A stretch of 64,000 nt of DNA, taken from contig NZ_VEIY01000004.1 of assembly GCF_007680845.1 (NCBI RefSeq), positions 124,001 through 188,000 of the forward strand. The letters run 5' to 3'. The notes beneath the pieces were generated by a model that was not told the DNA's origin, ran no database searches, and saw nothing but the letters and a program-made list of their open reading frames with translations. This DNA comes from Curtobacterium pusillum (lineage in GTDB: Bacteria; Actinomycetota; Actinomycetes; Actinomycetales; Microbacteriaceae). Shown piece by piece: positions 1 through 7,042 of the stretch (the stretch's first letter is position 1; the number at the start of each line of letters is the position of its first letter). The position numbers and the translations under genes were made by a program.

Positions 1-452
1 GACGGGTCGAACCCGTCACCCTCGGCGCCCGGTTCGTCTTCGTCGTCGCCGACACCGGCGTGCCCGGCCACACCCGCGACGCCGTGACCTCGGTCCGCGA
101 ACGCCTCGAGCACGACCCGGAGACGGTCGGTGCCGCGATCGCGCGCATCGGTGCCCTCGCCCGGCACGCGCGGGGGACGCTCGAGGGTGGTGACGCCCAG
201 GCACTCGGTGTCAGCATGGACGCCGCACACGACCTGCTCAGCTCGCTCGGCGTCTCGAGCGACGACCTGGACGGGCTCGTCTCGGCCGCACGCGCTGCGG
301 GCGCGCTCGGTGCGAAACTCACCGGTGGCGGGCGGGGCGGATGCGTCCTCACCCTCGCCGAGGACGACGACCACGCGGACCGCATCGCGGCCGCGCTCCG
401 CGGCGCAGGTGCCGCAGCCACCTGGACCACATCGATCGGAGACCGCGTTTGA
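1..452 (+). CDS. mvk: Mevalonate kinase, 3' part (5' end outside window)
   Basis: Phosphorylates mevalonate to 5-phosphomevalonate with ATP in the cytosolic mevalonate route to IPP. Only the last 150 or so codons are in the window; the reading frame is open to base 1. The visible part carries the GHMP-kinase C-terminal signature, a glycine-rich KLTGGGRGGCVLTL stretch about 30 residues from the end. The TGA stop overlaps the TTG start of mvaD, and the kinase is first of five mevalonate genes here, which decides which GHMP kinase it is. A fragment alone could not separate it from other GHMP kinases, so the call leans on context. Confidence 0.9.
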   Translation, partial: RVEPVTLGARFVFVVADTGVPGHTRDAVTSVRERLEHDPETVGAAIARIGALARHARGTLEGGDAQALGVSMDAAHDLLSSLGVSSDDLDGLVSAARAAGALGAKLTGGGRGGCVLTLAEDDDHADRIAAALRGAGAAATWTTSIGDRV

Positions 453-1474
453 CCACCGCAACGGCCGTCGCGCACCCCAACATCGCCCTCGTGAAGTACT
501 GGGGGAAGGCGGACGCGTCGCTCGCGCTCCCCGCGACCGGCAGCGTCTCGATGGGGCTCGACGTGTTCCCGACGACGACGACCGTCACGGTCGACGACGG
601 GGTCGCCGGACGGGAGGCGTGGGACACGTTCACGCTGAACGGTCACCTCGTCGAGGACGGTGCGCTGGTGCGCGTCGAGCAGTTCCTCGACCTGGTGCGG
701 TCGCTCGCGGGGTCCTCCGCACGCGCGCACGTCGTCTCCGAGAACACCGTGCCGACCGGCGCCGGGCTGGCCTCCAGCGCCTCGGGCTTCGCCGCGCTCG
801 CCACGGCGGCCGCGGCGGCCTACGGGCTCGACCTGTCGCAGCGGGACCTCTCGCGGCTCGCCCGTCGCGGTTCCGGGTCGGCCACCCGGTCGATCCCCGG
901 CGGGGTGGCCGTCTGGCACGCCGGTGACGACCACGGTTCGTACGCCGAGCCGATCCCCGCGCCGCCGATGGCCATGGTCGTGGTCACGATCGACGCCGGT
1001 CCGAAGCCGATCGGTTCGCGCGAGGCGATGCGTCGCACGATCGCGACCTCGCCGTTCTACCCGTCGTGGGTCACGTCGACCACGGAGACCGTCGGGGACA
1101 TGCTCGCCGCGTGCGCCGCCGGCGACTTCACCCGGATCGGCGAACTCACCGAGAGCAACGCGCTCCGCATGCACGCCACGATCGAGGGCGCGTTCCCCCC
1201 GATCCGCTACCTCACCGCGCGCAGCGTCGCGGTGTTCGACGCCGTGGCCGAGCTGCGCGCCGCCGGGGTCGAAGCCTACGCCACGGCCGACGCCGGCCCG
1301 AACGTCGTCGTGCTCACGCAGCCGGCCGACCGCGCCGCCGTCGCGTCCGCGCTCGCGGGCCTTGGCGACGTCATCGAGTCCGGCACCGGACCAGGCGCGC
1401 GCCTCGTCCGCTCCGAAGGACCGGGGACGCCCGACCCGGGCGTCGCACCCGCGACCCAGGAGAGCACCGAGTGA
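449..1474 (+). CDS. mvaD: Diphosphomevalonate decarboxylase
   Basis: ATP-dependent decarboxylation of mevalonate 5-diphosphate to isopentenyl diphosphate. The 341-residue product begins at a TTG that shares two bases with the mvk stop; this start places the family N-terminal motif AHPNIALVKYWGK at residues 8-20. Also visible are the GHMP ATP loop (LASSASGFAALA) and the substrate loop GSGSATRSIPGGVAVW, both typical of the family. An ATG-initiated longer frame starting at 341 would run through mvk coding sequence and is rejected. Its 3' end overlaps the next kinase gene by four bases, so the operon is translationally coupled. Confidence 0.96.
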   Translation: MTTATAVAHPNIALVKYWGKADASLALPATGSVSMGLDVFPTTTTVTVDDGVAGREAWDTFTLNGHLVEDGALVRVEQFLDLVRSLAGSSARAHVVSENTVPTGAGLASSASGFAALATAAAAAYGLDLSQRDLSRLARRGSGSATRSIPGGVAVWHAGDDHGSYAEPIPAPPMAMVVVTIDAGPKPIGSREAMRRTIATSPFYPSWVTSTTETVGDMLAACAAGDFTRIGELTESNALRMHATIEGAFPPIRYLTARSVAVFDAVAELRAAGVEAYATADAGPNVVVLTQPADRAAVASALAGLGDVIESGTGPGARLVRSEGPGTPDPGVAPATQESTE

Positions 1475-2556
1475 TCGAGTTCCGCGCCCACGGCAAGCTG
1501 TTCGTCGCGGGGGAGTACGCCGTGGTCGAGCCCGGCCAGCCGTCCGTGATCATCGCCCTGGACCGGGCGATCACCGCGCGCGTGAGCGAAGGCCACGGCT
1601 CGGGCAGTGTGCACTCGGAGGAGTACGGACACCTCCCCCTGACCTGGACGCGGGCCGAGGACGGCATCGCGCTCGACACCGAGCACCACCCGTACGACTA
1701 CGTGATGGCGACGATCGACCTCGTCGAGAAGCTCCGCGCCGAGCAGGGCATCGCCCCGCGCTTCCACGACCTCCGCATCCACAGCCAGCTCGACGACGCG
1801 AGCGGCCGGAAGTTCGGCCTCGGATCCTCCGCGGCGGTCACGGTCGCCACGGTCGGCGCGCTCGACCGCTTCTACGGGCTCGGGCTCTCGCAGCGGAAGC
1901 GCTTCCAGGTCGCCCTGCTCGCCACCATCCGGGTGAACCCGCGCGCCTCCGGCGGTGACCTCGCCGCGAGCACCTTCGGCGGGTGGCTCCGCTACAGCGC
2001 TCCCGACCGCGAGCGCCTCGCCGCCCAGCTCGACACCCGCTCCGTCACCGAGATCCTCGACGACACCGAGGGTGCGTGGGAGGGGTTCGACGTCCAGCGG
2101 CTGCCGGCCCCGGAGAACCTCGAACTGCTCGTCGGCTGGACCGGTTCGCCGGCGTCCACCACGAAGCTCGTCGGCGTCGTCCGTCGACACCGCAACGGCG
2201 GGTACCAGGCGTTCCTCGACGAGAGCCGCGCCTGCGTCGACGACCTGACCACGGGCCTCCAGACCGGTGACGCCGACCGCACGCTCGGCGCGCTCCGCCG
2301 GGCCCGCGGGCTCCTGCAGCGCCTCGGCGCGTCGGTCGGCTCGCAGATCGAGACCGAGCGGCTCGCCACCCTGTGCGACGTGGTCGAAGCGGCCGGCGGG
2401 GCGGCGAAGCCGTCCGGTGCCGGCGGCGGCGACTGCGGCATCGCGCTCGTCCCGGCGGACACCGACCTCGCCGGCATCCACCGCGCCTGGGAGGCGCACG
2501 ACATCAGACACCTCAGCGTCGCGGTGCAAGCGCCCGAAGGGAGCGTCGATGACTGA
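1471..2556 (+). CDS. mvaK2: Phosphomevalonate kinase
   Basis: Converts 5-phosphomevalonate to 5-diphosphomevalonate. The 361-residue protein starts at a GTG overlapping the mvaD stop (GTGA), preceded by the purine-rich ccaggagag. GHMP features: an N-terminal KLFVAGEYAVVEPGQPS stretch, the ATP loop GLGSSAAVTVAT near residues 116-127, and the C-terminal KPSGAGGGDCGIAL. Length fits actinobacterial enzymes. The next gene overlaps its end by 8 bases. In Streptomyces mevalonate clusters a type II IPP isomerase gene often sits at this point; none is present here. Confidence 0.95.
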   Translation: MIEFRAHGKLFVAGEYAVVEPGQPSVIIALDRAITARVSEGHGSGSVHSEEYGHLPLTWTRAEDGIALDTEHHPYDYVMATIDLVEKLRAEQGIAPRFHDLRIHSQLDDASGRKFGLGSSAAVTVATVGALDRFYGLGLSQRKRFQVALLATIRVNPRASGGDLAASTFGGWLRYSAPDRERLAAQLDTRSVTEILDDTEGAWEGFDVQRLPAPENLELLVGWTGSPASTTKLVGVVRRHRNGGYQAFLDESRACVDDLTTGLQTGDADRTLGALRRARGLLQRLGASVGSQIETERLATLCDVVEAAGGAAKPSGAGGGDCGIALVPADTDLAGIHRAWEAHDIRHLSVAVQAPEGSVDD

Positions 2557-3613
2557 CCTGCTGACCCCGATCCCCACGAAGTGGGTGGGGCCGATCCGCA
2601 TCAGCGGCAACGCCGTGGAGGGCGAGCACGAGGTGCCGCTCGCCACGTACGAGTCGCCGCTGTGGCCGTCCGTCGGCCGTGGCGCCCGTGTGTCGCGGAT
2701 GGTCGAGGGCGGCATCGTCTCGACCGTCGTCGACGAGCGCATGACCCGCTCGGTCGTCGTCCGCGCCGAGAACGCCGCCGCGGCGCACCTCGCCACCGGA
2801 CGCATCCTCGCCCGCCAGGACGAGCTCGAAGCGATCGTCGCGGGGCAGAGCCGGTTCGCGAAGCTCATCGAGGTGCACCCGGAGATCGTCGGCGACCTGC
2901 TGTTCCTCCGGTTCGCGTTCACGACGGGCGACGCGTCCGGGCACAACATGGTGACGCAGGCGGCGGACAAGCTGCTGCCGGCGATCCTCGCGTGGGAGCC
3001 CGGCCTGCGCTACGTCAGCGTCTCGGGCAACTTCTGCACCGACAAGAAGGCGACCGCGGTGAACGGGATCCGCGGCCGCGGTCGGAACACCGTCGCCGAG
3101 ATCGTCATCCCGGGCGAGATCGTCGAGAAGCGACTGCGGTCCAGTGCCGCCCGGATCGCCGAGCTCAACGTCGCGAAGAACCTCGTCGGCTCGACCATCG
3201 CCGGCGCGATCCGCTCGGCGAACGCGCACTACGCGAACATGCTCCTCGGCTTCTACCTGGCCACCGGGCAGGACGCCGCGAACATCGTCGAGGGGTCCCA
3301 GGGCATCACGAGCGCCGAGGACCGCGACGGCGACCTGTACTTCGCGACCTCGCTCCCGCACCTCATCGTCGGCACCGTCGGCAACGGCAAGGGCGGCGAC
3401 CTGCCCGTCGTCGAGGACGCCCTCGTGCGACTCGGCTGCCGCGAGGACCGCGAGCCCGGTGCGAACGCCCGTCGCCTCGCCGCGCTCTGCGCCGCGACCG
3501 TGCTGTGCGGGGAGCTCTCCCTGCTCGCAGCCCAGACCAACCCGGGCGAGCTGATGGCCGCACACGTCGCGATGGAACGCCGCGGCGCGAAGCCGGCGGG
3601 AGGCGCAGCATGA
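2549..3613 (+). CDS. mvaA: Hydroxymethylglutaryl-CoA reductase, class I
   Basis: Reduces HMG-CoA to mevalonate with NADPH, the committed step of the pathway. The 354-residue protein matches the compact soluble catalytic domain of actinobacterial class I reductases, with no membrane segment. Visible active-site elements are D165-K166-K167 in FCTDKKATAVN, the GRGRNTVAE segment, and the cofactor motif GTVGNGKGGDLP near residue 275. The ATG start overlaps the kinase gene by 8 bases (gggagcg lies just upstream). The gene ends in a 4-base overlap with HMG-CoA synthase. Confidence 0.96.
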   Translation: MTDLLTPIPTKWVGPIRISGNAVEGEHEVPLATYESPLWPSVGRGARVSRMVEGGIVSTVVDERMTRSVVVRAENAAAAHLATGRILARQDELEAIVAGQSRFAKLIEVHPEIVGDLLFLRFAFTTGDASGHNMVTQAADKLLPAILAWEPGLRYVSVSGNFCTDKKATAVNGIRGRGRNTVAEIVIPGEIVEKRLRSSAARIAELNVAKNLVGSTIAGAIRSANAHYANMLLGFYLATGQDAANIVEGSQGITSAEDRDGDLYFATSLPHLIVGTVGNGKGGDLPVVEDALVRLGCREDREPGANARRLAALCAATVLCGELSLLAAQTNPGELMAAHVAMERRGAKPAGGAA

Positions 3614-4785
3614 CCCAGCAGCAGCCGATGCGCGTCGGCATCCACGACATCGCGATCGCGACCGGCCACCACGTCCTCGAGCTCGACGACCTCGCCGAGA
3701 CGCTGAGCGTCGACCCGGCGAAGTACCACGTCGGCATCGGCCAGGACGCCTTCAGCGTGCCCGCCGCCGACGAGGACATCGTCACGATGGGTGCCGCCGC
3801 GGCGCAGGAGATCATCGACCGCCACGGTGCCGAGGGGATCCGCACGGTCCTGTTCGCCACCGAGTCCGGTGTCGACCAGTCGAAGGCGGCCGGTGTGTTC
3901 GTGCACGGGCTGCTCGGGCTGCCGCAGAACGTCCGCGTCGTCGAACTCAAGCAGGCCTGCTACGGCGGGACGGCCGCGGTGCAGCTCGCCCTCGGCATCG
4001 TCGCCCGCGCCCCGCACGAGCGTGTGCTCGTGATCGCCGCGGACGTCGCCCGCTACGACGTCGACACCGCCGCCGAGCCGACGCAGGGTGCCGGTGCGGC
4101 CGCGATGCTCATCGCGGCGGACCCCGACCTCATCGACCTCGAGCCGGCGGCCGGCGTCTTCACGGCCGACGTCGACGACTTCTGGCGCCCGAACGACCGC
4201 TCGACCGCCCTCGTCGACGGTCGCCTGTCGGTCAGCGCCTACGTGAACGCGTTCGTCGGCGCTTGGGACGACCTCGCGGGCCAGGGCGGTCCGGCGTACG
4301 ACGACATCGCGCGCTTCGTGCACCACCAGCCGTTCACGAAGATGGCGATCAAGGCACACCGGAAGCTCACGCAGCACGTCGGCGTGCCCTTCGACGAGTC
4401 GGACCTGGCCCTCGGGTTCACCTACAACCGGCAGACCGGCAACACCTACACGGCGTCGCTCTGGATCGGGCTCGCGGCGCTGCTCGACCTCGACGACGAC
4501 CTCGGTGGGGAGCGCATCGGCCTGTTCAGCTACGGCTCGGGCAGTGTCGGCGAACTTATCACCGGCATCGTCCGGCCGGAGTACCAGGACCACCGTCGGC
4601 AGGGTCGCGTCCGCGAGTTGCTGGCGGCGCGCGTGCCGTTGACGGTCCCGGAGTACCGCGAGCTGCACGCGGCCGGTGCCGCCACGAGCGAGGACGTCGA
4701 GCGTCCCCGCGTCACGGCCGGGCCGTTCCGCTTCGCGGGCGTCCGCAGCGGTGCGCGCCACTACGAGCGGACCGCCCAGGCCTGA
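3610..4785 (+). CDS. mvaS: Hydroxymethylglutaryl-CoA synthase
   Basis: Condenses acetyl-CoA with acetoacetyl-CoA to HMG-CoA, feeding the reductase encoded just upstream. The 391-residue thiolase-fold protein has the nucleophile C117 in QACYGGTAA, the acidic ATESGVDQSKAAG segment before it, and the acetyl-CoA-side histidine in VHHQPFTKM. It starts at an ATG overlapping the reductase stop (ATGA). It is the last gene of the operon: an inverted repeat follows 43 bases downstream and the next gene is convergent. No acetoacetyl-CoA thiolase is in the window. Confidence 0.96.
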   Translation: MTQQQPMRVGIHDIAIATGHHVLELDDLAETLSVDPAKYHVGIGQDAFSVPAADEDIVTMGAAAAQEIIDRHGAEGIRTVLFATESGVDQSKAAGVFVHGLLGLPQNVRVVELKQACYGGTAAVQLALGIVARAPHERVLVIAADVARYDVDTAAEPTQGAGAAAMLIAADPDLIDLEPAAGVFTADVDDFWRPNDRSTALVDGRLSVSAYVNAFVGAWDDLAGQGGPAYDDIARFVHHQPFTKMAIKAHRKLTQHVGVPFDESDLALGFTYNRQTGNTYTASLWIGLAALLDLDDDLGGERIGLFSYGSGSVGELITGIVRPEYQDHRRQGRVRELLAARVPLTVPEYRELHAAGAATSEDVERPRVTAGPFRFAGVRSGARHYERTAQA

Positions 4786-4827
4786 TCGCGCGCGGTCCGC
4801 ATCGCGCCTGCGGTAGGAAGCGGAAAC

Positions 4828-4864
4828 GGGCGTACCTGGTCGGAACGTCCGACCAGGTACGCCC
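4828..4864. terminator. Perfect 17-bp stem-loop between convergent genes
   Basis: Arms at 4828-4844 and 4848-4864 are perfect inverted complements with a 3-base loop. It lies between the ends of the mevalonate operon (+) and the SRPBCC gene (-), so it can serve transcription from both sides. There is no U-run, as usual in high-GC actinobacteria. A third copy of the right-arm sequence (accaggtacgcccg) lies directly downstream at 4871-4884, which would permit two alternative hairpins. Confidence 0.75.
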
Positions 4865-4902
4865 GATCCCACCAGGTACGCCCGGAAGTGGACGGGGCCC
4901 GG

Positions 4903-5889
4903 TCAGGCTGCGGACGTGAGCACGTCGCGCTCCAGACGCTGGTAGCTGGCCTCCATGCCGTCGGTCATGCCGGTGGCGAGGACCATGTCCCGCTGCGCCT
5001 GGTCCGGGTAGGTGATGAGCAGCGTCATGAGGGTGACCCCGTCCGCCTCGTCGAACCGCAGGTCGTTGACGTTCGCCGGGAACGGCGCACCGGTCATGAG
5101 CTCCGTCGTGACGATGCGGCGCTCCGGCTCGATCACGAGGTTCTCGCCCTCGAACCCGAACGGCTCGCCCGCGGTGTCGCCCGTCGGCGCCCAGGCGTTC
5201 CGGTACGTGCCGCCGACGACGAGGTCGTTCTCGCACACCGTCATCTCCCACCCGTCCGGACCGAGCAGCCACCGGCGCATCAGGTCCGGCTCGGTGTGCG
5301 CGCGCCAGATGAGGTGCCGCGGGGCGTCGAACGCCCGGGTGATCTGCACGTGCGTGTCGTCGACGACCTCGGTGACCGTGCCCGCGCCGAGCGCGTACGC
5401 GCGGAGGTCGGCGAGGACCGTGTCGAGCTGCCCGAAGGCCTCGGTGTAGCCCTCGAGCATGCCCATCTCGAGCATCCGGTCGAGGTCCGAGGTCGACGGG
5501 AACGTCGTCACCACCGTCACGCGGGAGCCGGCGTCCACCGACTCGAACGACAGGACGGTCTCGCTCGCGGGCATGGTCTCGTCGACGGCGCCGTCCTCGG
5601 TGGAGAACAGGTCCTCGAACACGATCCGGCGGGGTTCGTCGACCTCGCTGATCCGCCAGAGCGACAGGAAGCGCTCACCCTGCACGGAGGTCATCCGGTA
5701 GTCGGCACGCCCACCGGGGCGGAGGTCGAAGGACGTGAACGTGGCGGGGAACCCGGGCGGGCCCCAGAAGCGCTCGAGCTGTCGGGGGTCGGCGAACGCG
5801 CCCCAGAGGCGTTCGACGGGGACGGGGAACTCGGCCACGAGGGTCATCGTGCGTTCCTCGGGATCGGTGTGGACGGAGGTGGTCGGCAT
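4903..5889 (-). CDS. Tandem SRPBCC (AHSA1-like) domain protein
   Basis: A 328-residue cytosolic protein made of two START-like AHSA1 domains in tandem. The first half has VPVERLWGAFADPRQLERFWGPPGF, split here as VPVERLWGAFAD and the WGPPG motif; the second begins near residue 175 with TRAFDAPRHLIWRAHTEPD and has RRWLLGPDGWEM. Such domains bind hydrophobic ligands; no specific ligand can be inferred. It directly follows an ArsR-type regulator gene (1-base overlap), the usual ArsR-SRPBCC pair, so it is very likely cotranscribed with and controlled by that regulator. Most relatives carry a single domain; the duplication is the only oddity. A start 14 codons later (MTLVAEF) is possible. Confidence 0.85.
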   Translation of the reverse strand: MPTTSVHTDPEERTMTLVAEFPVPVERLWGAFADPRQLERFWGPPGFPATFTSFDLRPGGRADYRMTSVQGERFLSLWRISEVDEPRRIVFEDLFSTEDGAVDETMPASETVLSFESVDAGSRVTVVTTFPSTSDLDRMLEMGMLEGYTEAFGQLDTVLADLRAYALGAGTVTEVVDDTHVQITRAFDAPRHLIWRAHTEPDLMRRWLLGPDGWEMTVCENDLVVGGTYRNAWAPTGDTAGEPFGFEGENLVIEPERRIVTTELMTGAPFPANVNDLRFDEADGVTLMTLLITYPDQAQRDMVLATGMTDGMEASYQRLERDVLTSAA

Positions 5890-6290
5890 CAGTGGCTCCC
5901 TTGTTCTCGGTCTTGGTCCGGTTCTGCTGCGAAGTCTGGCTCTGCTGCGAGCTCCGGCTCTGCTCCCAGCAGTGCGTCGAGGCGGTCGATCCGCCCGCGC
6001 CAGAGGTCCGCGTAGGCGTCGAGCAGCCCACGGACCCGATCGATCTGTCCCGGTTCGGCCCGCACGATGCGCGTCCGACCGCGGGGTCGTTTGGTCACGA
6101 GTCCTGCTCCTTCGAGGACGGCGACGTGCTTCTGGACGGCGGCGAACGACATCGCGTAGGCGTCCGCGAGTTCGCTCACGGAGGCTTCCCCGACGAGGGT
6201 GCGCCGGACGATGTCACGCCGGGTCGCGTCGGCCAGGGCGTGGAAGACCCGGTCGACCTCGGCATCGCTCAGTTCGATTCGTGCAACCAT
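5889..6290 (-). CDS. ArsR-family winged-helix regulator
   Basis: A 133-residue DNA-binding protein with the ArsR winged helix at residues 10-90: FHALADATRRDIVRR, then the recognition helix region SFAAVQKHVAVLEGAGLV and the wing RPRGRTRIV. No metal-binding cysteine cluster is visible, so a metal sensor is unlikely; this subgroup usually pairs with AHSA1/SRPBCC proteins, as here. The acidic Ala-Glu-Pro-rich tail (EPELAAEPDFAAEPD) is unusual. A perfect small palindrome overlaps its start codon and suggests autorepression. Confidence 0.9.
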   Translation of the reverse strand: MVARIELSDAEVDRVFHALADATRRDIVRRTLVGEASVSELADAYAMSFAAVQKHVAVLEGAGLVTKRPRGRTRIVRAEPGQIDRVRGLLDAYADLWRGRIDRLDALLGAEPELAAEPDFAAEPDQDREQGSH

Positions 6291-6297
6291 TTGGTTG
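6284..6297. promoter_or_regulatory. Candidate ArsR operator
   Basis: The palindrome caaccattTGGTTG (6-bp arms, 2-base centre) covers the ArsR start codon in the short divergent gap to the DUF7882 gene. Placement over the translation start fits autoregulation. It is a sequence-only inference. Confidence 0.45.
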
Positions 6298-6349
6298 TAC
6301 GTTACGACGCTTGACCGCCGTGCACAAGCCCCTCGGAGTAGAAGGGCGC

Positions 6350-6748
6350 ATGGGCCAGCTCATCTACGACGGCGAGGTTCTCGACCTCCGGATCGACGAC
6401 CGCGCCCTGACGCACCTGCAGATCGTGATCGTGAACATGCTCCGGCGGGAGCACCGGTTCGTGTTCTCGTGGAAGGACGACGTCGTGCACGGCGACGGCC
6501 GCAGCACCATCTGGCTGCACCCGAACGTGAGCCTGCACTTCAAGTTCTCCGGCAGTCGCGTGCCGTCCATCAACCGGAGCTGGCTCGAGGACCTCTACAC
6601 TGCGGCGACCTCGGGTTCGGGTCTCGTGCTCACGCCGGAGCCGCCGGACACGAGCACGGGCGACGACTCGGCGTGGTCGCGCGCCGTCGTGCCGGGGGAC
6701 CGGGACGACACCTCGGGTCGGTCGCCCGCGACGCCCTCGGGTGAGTAG
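6350..6748 (+). CDS. DUF7882 family protein
   Basis: A 132-residue soluble protein beginning MGQLIYDGEVLDLRIDDR, followed by LQIVIVNMLRR and FSWKD, then LHPNVSLHFKFSGS. This is the family common in Microbacteriaceae that is often auto-annotated as an ATP-dependent DNA ligase; no ligase catalytic motif (KxDG) is present, so that name should not be used. Function is unknown. The last 35 or so residues are acidic and low complexity. It starts at an ATG behind ggag, 59 bases from the divergent ArsR gene. Confidence in the family is fair, in any function nil. Confidence 0.75.
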   Translation: MGQLIYDGEVLDLRIDDRALTHLQIVIVNMLRREHRFVFSWKDDVVHGDGRSTIWLHPNVSLHFKFSGSRVPSINRSWLEDLYTAATSGSGLVLTPEPPDTSTGDDSAWSRAVVPGDRDDTSGRSPATPSGE

Positions 6749-7042
6749 CACAACCGAGCACGACGGGTCAACGGGTTCCGCACACAGGTGCAGCGCCGTA
6801 CGGTGCTTGTACCGCGTTCGTTCGTCCTCGGCACAGGGAGCCGACGTCCGGGCAGGTGCGGTGGGGGATCGGCGCGGTGCGCCACGGGAGCCCCGGATCA
6901 GGTGTCTCCCGACGCACGCCGCTCTCCGCCGTCGCCCCGGCGTGGATTCGGGTTCCGCACCGGGGCGACGGACTCCGCGCGCACGAGTGCGACGCAACCG
7001 TCGCCGGTCATCGCCGCGGGGTCAGCGCTCAGGACACGTCGC
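6749..7042. other. 294-base gap between convergent genes; terminator-like hairpin, no gene seen
   Basis: This gap between the ends of the DUF7882 gene and the diflavin reductase gene holds a perfect 12-bp inverted repeat (6929-6940 and 6960-6971, 19-base loop), a plausible bidirectional terminator. I see no convincing coding frame or structured RNA; open frames here are antisense or out-of-frame shadows. Confidence 0.55.

Noticed and set aside
4888..6015. 375-codon plus-strand frame opposite the SRPBCC and ArsR genes
   Set aside because: Antisense shadow; the minus strand encodes recognisable AHSA1 and ArsR domains.
6350..6748. Annotation of the DUF7882 protein as an ATP-dependent DNA ligase
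   Set aside because: No KxDG nucleotidyl-transfer motif or ligase domain in 132 residues; this is a known propagated label.
6749..7042. Small protein or RNA gene in the 294-base gap
   Set aside because: Candidate frames lack ribosome binding sites and family features; only a hairpin is convincing.
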